DNA from: Prosthecobacter debontii
GTDB lineage: Bacteria > Verrucomicrobiota > Verrucomicrobiia > Verrucomicrobiales > Akkermansiaceae
NCBI GenBank assembly: GCA_945873125.1
Contig: CAMCBV010000001.1
Span: 1 to 64,000 of the forward strand
DNA length: 64,000 nucleotides
Direction of reading: 5' to 3'
Part shown: one piece after another, positions 1 to 6,264 of the stretch
Numbering within the stretch: position 1 is the stretch's first letter
How the letters are laid out: each line of letters opens with the position of its first letter
Position numbers and translations under genes: made by a program
The notes under the pieces: model-generated
What the model saw: the letters and a program-made list of their open reading frames with translations, nothing else
What the model was told of the DNA's origin: nothing
The model's database searches: none

Positions 1-2
1 CT

Positions 3-185
3 CGACTCCATTCAGCCATCGGCTTCATTGCCCCAAAAGATCGACTTGAAGGTCGTCATCTCGAAATTTATCAAACACGAGACAAAAAGCTCGAAGATGC
101 CCGCGCAGGCCGTAAGCTGGCACGCCAGAACATCTCCCTAAACACACAACCAAACCATAACCCATTAACACCTGCTGTAGCTTAA
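3..185 (+). CDS. IS3/IS481-type transposase, C-terminal end (cut by window edge)
   Basis: The frame is open from the window start and ends with TAA at 183-185, giving about 60 residues. It begins RLHSAIGFIAPKDRLEGR and continues with a charged tail rich in R, K, E and D. The pattern RLHSAIGxxxPxDxLxGR followed by a basic tail is typical of the C-terminus of DDE integrase-core transposases of the IS3/IS481 type. The catalytic domain would lie to the left of the window, so the DDE residues and the element's completeness cannot be judged. The subfamily is inferred from the tail only. Confidence 0.75.
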   Translation, partial: RLHSAIGFIAPKDRLEGRHLEIYQTRDKKLEDARAGRKLARQNISLNTQPNHNPLTPAVA

Positions 186-225
186 TTCAGAGAATCAATT
201 GAGACATTCACGCTGAACCGGGACA
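186..225. mobile_element. Presumed right end of the insertion sequence
   Basis: About 40 bases after the transposase stop the sequence reads CGCTGAACCGGGACA, ending at 225. Read inward from the other strand it starts TGTCCCGGTTCAGCG, the TG...CA form expected of IS3/IS481 termini. The left terminus is outside the window, so neither the inverted repeat nor a target-site duplication can be confirmed. Confidence 0.35.
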
Positions 226-381
226 AAACTTTCAAATCAGTTGCCACTACGCTTGCCGATCAGCGCTAAGGGACAGCGCTGAAATCAACATAAGAGAAAA
301 TCTGAATTTCTGAAACCACGCTGAATGTCTACGACAATGCGGCTAATGGCAGGTGCTGTGTCTAATCTTGCTCGTTGCTCG

Positions 382-882
382 TCATTCTTCTTGGGTTTTG
401 ATGTGCGCACCATTGGGTCTTTTAGGGATGCCTTCAACAATCTCATGAATAGTCGGATTCACCCAAAGGTGGTTGATGAAATGAACGTGCGCACCGTGAA
501 CAAATTGACCATCGGAACGACTATCTCGGCTGTCCCAAGTAAGGAGGTGCCAAATATCAGGCTCTCCATCACGGACAAAGAAATGGAAAATAGATCGACT
601 GGAGTCCTGAGTAAGCTGCTTGTGAAGTTGACGGAGTCCCTGAGGTGTCCGCATCTTGTCTCTGGCTCCATCCCAAAGATGGTCTACGTTATTGTCCTCG
701 AAAATGGGTGTGTGGAGGTATCCAAGGGACCCACACCCGACAATCATGCGGGATATGTCAAAGTTCCTGAGAACGATTTTATGACAGAGCTTAACCGCTA
801 CGCGCTTTTTAGTTACAGCGAAAAGCTCCGTAAGATTCTCGGGGGGACTGTTTTTGAATGCCTCGAAAAAAGCGTCAATCAT
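382..882 (-). CDS. Hypothetical protein, 166 aa (orientation uncertain)
   Basis: I do not recognise this protein. On the minus strand it encodes a soluble-looking 166-residue product with five Trp and many His and Asp, including IWHLLTWDSRD and the His-rich stretch FVHGAHVHFINHLW. That composition looks like a real folded protein, possibly metal-binding. A 199-codon frame on the plus strand (325-924) overlaps it completely, but has no Trp. Neither frame has a convincing ribosome-binding site. The minus frame is open only about 12 codons upstream of the chosen ATG, so the gene is short or an N-terminally truncated remnant. It sits next to an IS end, so decay is plausible. Confidence 0.4.
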   Translation of the reverse strand: MIDAFFEAFKNSPPENLTELFAVTKKRVAVKLCHKIVLRNFDISRMIVGCGSLGYLHTPIFEDNNVDHLWDGARDKMRTPQGLRQLHKQLTQDSSRSIFHFFVRDGEPDIWHLLTWDSRDSRSDGQFVHGAHVHFINHLWVNPTIHEIVEGIPKRPNGAHIKTQEE

Positions 883-924
883 GGTGGATATAGCGGATCT
901 GATTTCTTCAACGTCCTAGCATAG

Positions 925-1421
925 CCCCCCTGACTGGGAGCGAGCGTGGGCTTTTGGTTAATGGCTCTAGTGGTCGTGATAAATAACGGGGCAGGCGTTA
1001 GTATCGTCTTTTATTCGCCGCTGTTAGTCGGAAATGGATGTATGGTAAGGGTATCGACATCGAATATCCAATCATCAATTCGCTCATAACTTAATAGCGG
1101 CCTACCTAAATAAGCAATTTGTTTGTAATTCAGATTGCCCGTCCCTATTTCACAAAGGAAGGGAAGGCGGGTGCGATGGGGTTCGTCAACTCGTGGCGGG
1201 TGGTCGCGTGGTCGAACTTGGAATCCATGCGGAGGCGCGGCGCTCCCTGCGCGGTGACGAAGGAAATGGTGGTGGTGCGGAAAGGCTCCTGCTGACCATT
1301 GGCGGTGTGGGTAACCGTGAAGGTGTTGGGATCCATGGCGAGGATATCTGCTATGGCAGGCCCGATCCATGAGGAAATCTTGGAAATCTTTTCCTCAAAA
1401 AACTGGATATGAAATCCCACT
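925..1421. other. Gap with no confident gene; possible minus-strand ORF 1145-1336
   Basis: No gene can be assigned with confidence. A minus-strand frame ending at 1145 gives a protein-like C-terminus (MDPNTFTVTHTANGQQ near its start, ATG at 1336). Its longer form, starting at 1495, would run through the palindromic operator at 1422-1440 and into the start of the TM2 gene, so that extension is unlikely. A second minus frame ending at 1011 carries another protein-like tail (LGRPLLSYERIDDW) just past the first stop, suggesting one decayed gene with a frameshift. The family is not recognised. Confidence 0.3.
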
Positions 1422-1440
1422 AGCGACACAATCTGTCGCT
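1422..1440. promoter_or_regulatory. Palindromic operator O1 upstream of the TM2-WYL genes
   Basis: AGCGACA and TGTCGCT form perfect 7-base arms around the spacer CAATC, centred at 1431, about 54 bases before the TM2 start. The core GCGACACAATCTGTCGC recurs with 15 of 17 identities at 2826-2842 before the next gene block. WYL regulators of the BrxR/CapW type are known to bind inverted repeats in their own promoters. Assigning this site to the WYL protein next door is inference. Confidence 0.6.
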
Positions 1441-1484
1441 TCGTTTGTCTACTGTTTTTCCGGAACCAAAGTTTCCATAAAAAC

Positions 1485-1799
1485 ATGAACACCAACTATC
1501 CAAAAGAAATTCCGTCCAACCTTCAGGAAAAACTCAACACGCTCGACAAGCTCGATCTTGATGCCTTCCTGCGTGAATACAGCTCATCCAAAAAATCCAA
1601 GCCGCTGGCCTTTTGGTTGCTGCTGCCCTTGGGGCTTCATTACGCGTATATCGGACGCTGGTGGTTGAGTGTTGCTTTCATTTTCACCTGTGGTGGCATT
1701 GCAGTGTGGTGGCTGGTCGATCTGTTCCGTGTCAGACAGATGATCGGAAGATACAACGAAGATCTCGCTTTCGCGCTCTACAGAAAATACAAAGGTTGA
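1485..1799 (+). CDS. TM2-like small membrane protein
   Basis: The protein has 104 residues. A polar N-terminal 40 residues (with a KSKP turn) precede two membrane segments at about 41-56 and 61-82, joined by the short turn YIGRWW. The first segment carries GLHYAYIGRWW, which matches the G-x-H-x-x-Y-x-G signature of TM2 domains, and the C-terminal tail is charged. The role of TM2 proteins is generally unknown; some occur in defence and toxin contexts. The stop lies only 6 bases before the WYL regulator start, so the two genes are probably co-transcribed from the promoter carrying operator O1. The family is fairly sure, the function unknown. Confidence 0.75.
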   Translation: MNTNYPKEIPSNLQEKLNTLDKLDLDAFLREYSSSKKSKPLAFWLLLPLGLHYAYIGRWWLSVAFIFTCGGIAVWWLVDLFRVRQMIGRYNEDLAFALYRKYKG

Positions 1800-1805
1800 A
1801 GAACG

Positions 1806-2816
1806 ATGCCTGGTAACAAACATCATTACGCCATGGAGCGGCAATGGCGCATGCTCCGCATGATCCCTCGTCACCAGCCGGGTATCACCGTCTCAGCCTT
1901 ACTGGAAAGACTGAAAAGAGAGGGATTTTCAGTAGACCGACGCACGCTCGAGCGTGACCTGAATGAGCTTGGAATCGTTTTCGACCTGGTCAGCACCGAA
2001 GAAAAGAGACCGCAGCTTTGGTATTGGGCAAGCCATGCCAACTTCGATATCCCGGGCATATCCCTTGCGGAGGCAATCACGCTCGGTTTGCTTCGGCACA
2101 TACTTCGCTCGCTGATGCCTAAATCCTTCATCGGATCTTTAGAAGACCGCTTTGCATTGGCAGACAGAAAACTGAGTTCACATTCAGGAAACCGCTATTC
2201 GAAGTGGACGGAGCTGATCGCCTACACCCCACCCGGTCTCACATTTATTCCGCCAAGCATCGACTCGAAGGCTCTCGATACCATTCAAGATGCTTTGCTG
2301 GAAAAACGTAAGGTCACTTTCATCTACCGCAGTCCATACCAGGACGAGAAAAAAACCTACACCGTCAATCCACTCGGTATTCATCTCCAAGGCCAACGCC
2401 CTTATTTTTTAGCCACCGTGGGCGAACATACCAATGTATTGCAATTTGCGATACAGCGCATGGGAAAAACGGAGATGCTATCTGAGTCATCGATTCCGCT
2501 TCCCAGGTTTTCTCTTCATGAATACATCGGGCAAGGTCATGGTCAATTTGCGGTGGGTGAGCAAATCCACCTGCAAGCCACCCTGACCGAGTATCTCGCT
2601 ACTCTACTTGAGGAGACTCCGCTCTCCACTGACCAAAAAATCACCCGGAGCCCTCACAAAATCACTCTGACGGCCACACTCCATCGCTCCTGGCAACTGG
2701 ATTTCTGGCTGCTTTCACAGGGCCCGGCCATCACAGTCATAAAACCCACGAGCTTACGCAAAGCCGTGATCACATCCCTCAACGAGAGCATCGCTAATTA
2801 CTCGAAAGAAAAATAA
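1806..2816 (+). CDS. WYL-domain transcriptional regulator
   Basis: The protein has 336 residues. The N-terminal winged helix-turn-helix (about 10-60) includes ITVSALLERLKREGFSVDRR and RTLERDLNEL. The WYL domain (about 155-225) has the sheet VTFIYRSPYQDEK, the core NPLGIHLQGQRPYFLAT (with YFL where WYL usually stands) and ending FAIQRM. A WCX-like C-terminal part follows to residue 336. This is the BrxR/CapW architecture of regulators that sense ligands, often nucleic acid, and repress defence or DNA-repair genes. Two matching palindromes flank the gene (1422-1440 and 2826-2842), suggesting control of its own operon and of the genes after it. Family is sure; target genes are inferred. Confidence 0.88.
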   Translation: MPGNKHHYAMERQWRMLRMIPRHQPGITVSALLERLKREGFSVDRRTLERDLNELGIVFDLVSTEEKRPQLWYWASHANFDIPGISLAEAITLGLLRHILRSLMPKSFIGSLEDRFALADRKLSSHSGNRYSKWTELIAYTPPGLTFIPPSIDSKALDTIQDALLEKRKVTFIYRSPYQDEKKTYTVNPLGIHLQGQRPYFLATVGEHTNVLQFAIQRMGKTEMLSESSIPLPRFSLHEYIGQGHGQFAVGEQIHLQATLTEYLATLLEETPLSTDQKITRSPHKITLTATLHRSWQLDFWLLSQGPAITVIKPTSLRKAVITSLNESIANYSKEK

Positions 2817-2825
2817 TTCACGACC

Positions 2826-2842
2826 GCGACGCATTCTGTCGC
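2826..2842. promoter_or_regulatory. Palindromic operator O2 upstream of the 118-aa and DUF2779 genes
   Basis: GCGACGCATTCTGTCGC matches operator O1 at 15 of 17 positions. It lies between the WYL stop (2816) and the next start (2853), about 10 bases before that start, where bound protein would block transcription or translation of the downstream block. Both copies keep the GCGAC/GTCGC arms with the same spacing. Confidence 0.58.
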
Positions 2843-2852
2843 GTCACTCGAT

Positions 2853-3209
2853 ATGATAAGTGCTATGCACCAAAATACAGATACAGCACCGCCCGTGTCT
2901 TTCATCAGACAGACTCAAGAAATTACCAATTTCGAAATCTCAATCAGCAACGGACTTTACTGGATTTCATATAAGGACAACCAATACCCAATCATCATGA
3001 CGCCTTATCAATTCAAGAGGCTTTTCGAGATCGAGGGTTTGCCCATTGAAGACTTTACAGGGGATGAATCTGCTTGCTTCAATAAAGCGATACTACTGCT
3101 GCGTAACGTGAGGTTCAGTGGAGATCTCTTTGATGAGGAAGGCGATGATATTTCTCCGCAAGAATGCTGGGTGAAGGAATCCATTCAGTTAGATTCTCTA
3201 AATCCATAA
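2853..3209 (+). CDS. Hypothetical protein, 118 aa
   Basis: I do not recognise the family. It is an acidic soluble protein of 118 residues with no signal peptide or membrane segment. Visible features are NGLYWISYKDNQYP, PYQFKRLFEIEGLP and an acidic end (DLFDEEGDDISPQECW). A second in-frame ATG at 2865 could be the real start and would lie further from operator O2. It stands 12 bases before the DUF2779 gene and is probably co-expressed with it, so it may be a partner or inhibitor of that nuclease; this is inference from position only. Confidence 0.6.
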   Translation: MISAMHQNTDTAPPVSFIRQTQEITNFEISISNGLYWISYKDNQYPIIMTPYQFKRLFEIEGLPIEDFTGDESACFNKAILLLRNVRFSGDLFDEEGDDISPQECWVKESIQLDSLNP

Positions 3210-3221
3210 TCTTTAGATCAC

Positions 3222-4757
3222 ATGCCATATCTCACCAAGTCCAAAATCATGGCTTATCGCCAGTGCCCCAAACGTTTGTGGCTGGAAATCCACAAGCCCG
3301 AGCTGCGCGATGACTCCGGAGCACAAATGGCGTTTGCTGCCGGAAACCAAGTCGGTGCTGCGGCACGTCAGGCCTTTGATCTCGATGGGAAAGGCACTTT
3401 GGTTGATGTGGAAACCCTGGGTCACGTTGAGGCCATTGAAGAAACAAAACGCCTTCTCGCGGAGGGAGCAGGCCCGATATTCGAAGCCGGAATTTCAGCA
3501 GTCGGCGGCTTAGCATACGCCGATGTGATGTTACCCGACCGCACAGATGGCGTTTTGCGCTGGCGGATGATTGAAGTTAAATCCTCCACGTCCGTAAAAG
3601 ATTACCAGCGCGATGATATCGCCGTGCAAGCCTACCTTGCTAAGGAAGCGGGCATTCCGTTGGTGTCGGCTTCATTAGCATACATCAATCGTGACTTCTC
3701 GTATTCTGGTCGTGCCGGATACCAAGGCTTGTTCAAGCTTGTCGAGTTGGGTGACGAGGCGGCAGAAAGACACGAGGAAGTCAAAGCATGGTTTACAAAA
3801 GCTCATGAAGTTGCCGATCAAGAGGTGGAGCCAGAAATCGAAACCGGCGACCAGTGCTATTCTCCTTTCAGTTGCGGATTCCTGAGTTACTGCAATCGTA
3901 ACAAGGTCAGCCCAGATTATCCGCTAAGCTCATTGCCACGATTACGTCAGATCAGACGCGAGGCCATTGAAAATACCGGTGTGGACGACTTACGGGAAGC
4001 GCCCGATCATCTGCTCAACGATCTCCAGAAACGGGTGAAACATTGCAGTGCCACTGGTGAAGTCTTCTTTCAGGCAGATGCCGCCGCCGCCAAACTAGCT
4101 CCTTACGGCTACCCGGCCCGCTTTCTTGATTTTGAAACGATCACTTTCGCCGTTCCTCGTCTTGAGTACACCCGTCCCTATGAGCAAATCCCGTTCCAGT
4201 TTAGCCTGCACACACTCCAGTCAGACGAGCGACTGATACATAATGGATTGATGCATCATGAATTTCTGGACCTGAGCGGCAACAATCCATCGGATGAATG
4301 CGCCCTAGAACTGGTTCGCCTCTGTGGCAGCGAAGGACCGATCTATGCCTACAATGCAGGGTTCGAGGCCAAGGTAATCCGCGATATGGCGAATAGTCAT
4401 TCCGACGAAATAGGCGAGGCATTGCGATCTATCGAAGCGAGATTGGTAGATTTGTTACCGATCGCAAGACATCACTACTACCATCCCATCCAGCACGGCA
4501 GTTGGAGTCTCAAAGCCGTGCTACCAGCCATCTGTCCAGACTTGTCTTACTCCGAACTCGAAGGCGTGCAGGATGGGACCATGGCTCAAACCGCGTATCT
4601 GGAAGCGATCGATCCAGCTACCAGTGCGGAGCGCAAAGAAACACTCCGTAGGCAACTTCACGATTACTGCCGGCTCGATACTTTAGCCCTCGTGCGCCTC
4701 TACTATTTTTTTAAGGGTGATCCTTTTGATGACTACTATACATACACTCAGGTATAA
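3222..4757 (+). CDS. DUF2779 protein: Cas4-like nuclease plus DnaQ-like exonuclease
   Basis: The protein has 511 residues. The N-terminal part (about 1-225) resembles Cas4/PD-(D/E)XK nucleases: C15 in QCPKRLWLE, Asp101, Glu118-Val-Lys120 (MIEVKSS), Gln136 with Tyr138, then C212, C218 and C224. These four cysteines are placed as in the Fe-S cluster of Cas4 and AddB. The C-terminal half is the DUF2779 domain, with FLDFETI at about 301-307, YNAGFEAKVI and HDYCRLDTLAL, resembling the ExoI-III motifs of DEDD exonucleases. So two nuclease folds are combined in one chain. DUF2779 proteins have no firmly established role. It sits in a WYL-regulated cassette beside IS debris, which suggests a defence or DNA-processing function. 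Confidence 0.82.
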   Translation: MPYLTKSKIMAYRQCPKRLWLEIHKPELRDDSGAQMAFAAGNQVGAAARQAFDLDGKGTLVDVETLGHVEAIEETKRLLAEGAGPIFEAGISAVGGLAYADVMLPDRTDGVLRWRMIEVKSSTSVKDYQRDDIAVQAYLAKEAGIPLVSASLAYINRDFSYSGRAGYQGLFKLVELGDEAAERHEEVKAWFTKAHEVADQEVEPEIETGDQCYSPFSCGFLSYCNRNKVSPDYPLSSLPRLRQIRREAIENTGVDDLREAPDHLLNDLQKRVKHCSATGEVFFQADAAAAKLAPYGYPARFLDFETITFAVPRLEYTRPYEQIPFQFSLHTLQSDERLIHNGLMHHEFLDLSGNNPSDECALELVRLCGSEGPIYAYNAGFEAKVIRDMANSHSDEIGEALRSIEARLVDLLPIARHHYYHPIQHGSWSLKAVLPAICPDLSYSELEGVQDGTMAQTAYLEAIDPATSAERKETLRRQLHDYCRLDTLALVRLYYFFKGDPFDDYYTYTQV

Positions 4758-4778
4758 GGCCAACATCACCACACCATC

Positions 4779-5027
4779 ATGAACTGCTACTGCAAATACT
4801 GTGGCCACAAGGCCCCGAGCATCCACTCCCTAACTGGGAGTCTGTGTCTTCGTCATCCATCAGGTCCTAATAAAGGAAAGCACGCACTCTATGAAGGTAG
4901 CGAAAAAAACGAATACACCTGCAAGTTCTGCGGCAAAACCTACCCTTTGATCTTGTCGCTCACTTCAAGTCTCTGCTCCAGGCATCCAGATGGCTCTAAC
5001 AAAGGAAAACATGAACCAACAAGTTGA
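4779..5027 (+). CDS. Small protein with two tandem C2CH zinc fingers
   Basis: The protein has 82 residues made of two near repeats. Each has C-x2-C-x14-C-x2-H: first CKYCGHK...LCLRHPSG, then CKFCGKT...LCSRHPDG. Each is followed by the conserved basic tail NKGKH. The spacing and the HPxGxNKGKH motif suggest a zinc-binding, probably nucleic-acid-binding, module. No other domain is present. It begins 21 bases after the DUF2779 stop and precedes the GIY-YIG gene. It could serve as a DNA-binding adaptor for one of the nucleases. Metal ligands are seen directly; the role is inferred. Confidence 0.7.
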   Translation: MNCYCKYCGHKAPSIHSLTGSLCLRHPSGPNKGKHALYEGSEKNEYTCKFCGKTYPLILSLTSSLCSRHPDGSNKGKHEPTS

Positions 5028-5083
5028 GTGATCAATCCAATTGCTGACTTGACATAATCATACCGTTACAACTGAGTAGTCAA

Positions 5084-5572
5084 ATGACAGATACACCCGA
5101 AAGATATTCCCAAGAAATCGAAGCGATTAATAAGTCAATTATTAGCTTCAATGAGTATTTGAATGCCAAATACTCAATTCCGAAAATCAACGCGCAAACG
5201 ATGTTAACCGATCAGAATTGTATTCAAATCTTACATCAAAACTGGGATGGATTTGGATTTCCAAATTCTGAAAAAAGAGGTGTTTATTTTGTTTTTGGTA
5301 GAGAAATGACAACTGATCGAAACGGGGTCTACATCGGCAAGGCATCATTCGGATCCACAATCGGACGAAGGCTCTCTTCGCATCTTACCGGATTTAGAAA
5401 CTGCGAGCAGTTCATCATGAAGGGATACAACTCGGAAGTGTATGTATTAGAATGGATCATTTCCATAGACTTGGATGCGATCAGCGCTCCATTTCTTGCG
5501 CCTGCGCTAGAAGAATATTTGATTGCAGAGACACGCAAGCAAATCAATCTCATCAATGGTACAGGCAACTGA
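5084..5572 (+). CDS. GIY-YIG nuclease-family protein
   Basis: The protein has 162 residues. GVY at 66-68 and VYIGKA at 82-87 form the GIY and YIG strands, separated by a somewhat long loop. IGRRLSSHL (93-101) supplies the conserved Arg and a following His, and EEYLIAE (143-149) supplies the metal-binding Glu, with Asn155 near the end. All catalytic elements therefore appear present. The first 60 residues are helical and not recognised. The gene is AT-richer than the core genes further on, consistent with transfer. It ends 26 bases before a broken helicase gene. Family likely; whether it nicks DNA or acts as a toxin or defence effector is unknown. Confidence 0.7.
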   Translation: MTDTPERYSQEIEAINKSIISFNEYLNAKYSIPKINAQTMLTDQNCIQILHQNWDGFGFPNSEKRGVYFVFGREMTTDRNGVYIGKASFGSTIGRRLSSHLTGFRNCEQFIMKGYNSEVYVLEWIISIDLDAISAPFLAPALEEYLIAETRKQINLINGTGN

Positions 5573-5598
5573 AGCGAACTGTCTCCTTAGCATATCGC

Positions 5599-5976
5599 AT
5601 GAATGAGAGATTTCAAAACTCCGACCTCAAAATTGCTGTCGAGAGTGTGATGCGCGATTACCAAGGCGCACTCGTCAATCAACCTCTGCCATCCGCATTG
5701 TCGACGGGCTACGCCGATCTCGATCAAAAACTTGATGGATTGCGACCCGGGCTACATGTGCTCGCTGGGAGATCGCAGATGGGGAAAACCACTTTGGTGC
5801 TGAATATGGCGGATCACATCTGCTTTGAACAAAAAGTGCCATCCCTCATCTTTTCGATGGAATTGAGAGTCGCAGAAATCATGCGACGCATGCTGTTTCC
5901 CAAATCCTTCCTCGATCCCTTTTATCGTGACCGCAACCCTAATCCCGTCTCATTAGGGTCAGGTGTCGCATATTAA
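5599..5976 (+). pseudogene. Truncated DnaB-like (RecA-fold) helicase fragment
   Basis: The frame starts at ATG 5599 and keeps about 95 residues of a replicative-helicase C-domain: STGYADLDQKLDGLRPG, the Walker A motif AGRSQMGKTT, then SLIFSMELRVAEIMRRM. This matches DnaB (TGxxxLDxxxxGLxxGxLxxLAxRPxMGKT). After FPKS the similarity stops and the frame runs into an inverted repeat (5936-5959) and a TAA. Walker B, H4 and the arginine finger are missing, so it cannot be a working helicase. The break coincides with mobile-element debris, so insertion or deletion is the likely cause. DnaB-like fragments also occur in phages and plasmids. Confidence 0.7.
5936..5959. repeat. Perfect inverted repeat at the helicase break point
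   Basis: ACCCTAAT (5936-5943) and ATTAGGGT (5952-5959) are exact reverse complements around the 8-base spacer CCCGTCTC. The repeat lies exactly where DnaB similarity stops, followed by GTCAGGTGTCGCATATTAAC. It is probably the boundary of a mobile or REP-type element; no copy elsewhere in the window was noticed. Confidence 0.5.
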
Positions 5977-6113
5977 CACGTCTTAGCTGCAGCACTTCTT
6001 GAACTTGTGCCTGCTATCTCACGGACTTTGCGGCGGCGGCAGCTCTCGATGAGGGTATACCAGATGGCGTTGGTTTGTCCGGCGGTTTCACTGCCCAGAG
6101 TGAGGGTTGAATT
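5973..6113 (-). pseudogene. IS66-family transposase C-terminal remnant
   Basis: On the minus strand the frame reads TLTLGSETAGQTNAIWYTL followed by IESCRRRKV. This matches the conserved end of IS66 TnpC transposases (GSexAGxxxAIxYTLIexCrRxxxDPxxYL). The usual DPxxYLxDVLxRLP tail is missing and replaced by unrelated residues before a stop at 5973. The same frame remains open upstream to 6233 but the similarity fades there. The fragment cannot encode a working transposase. Confidence 0.62.
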
Positions 6114-6264
6114 ACCAAAGGAGTGAGGTGTTAGCACTGAGCTTTTATCTTTCCGTAAGAGGCTGGAGGAATGACGACAGGCTATGGTGCCAATCCCAAC
6201 AACTCGGATGCACACGACGGCTTTCCGAGACAAGAAAGATGATAATAGTGCTCCAAAGGCGTGA

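Noticed and set aside
1145-1495. Full 116-codon minus-strand ORF
   Set aside because: Its upstream third runs through the palindromic operator and the TM2 start; only the part from 1336 looks protein-like and is listed as uncertain.
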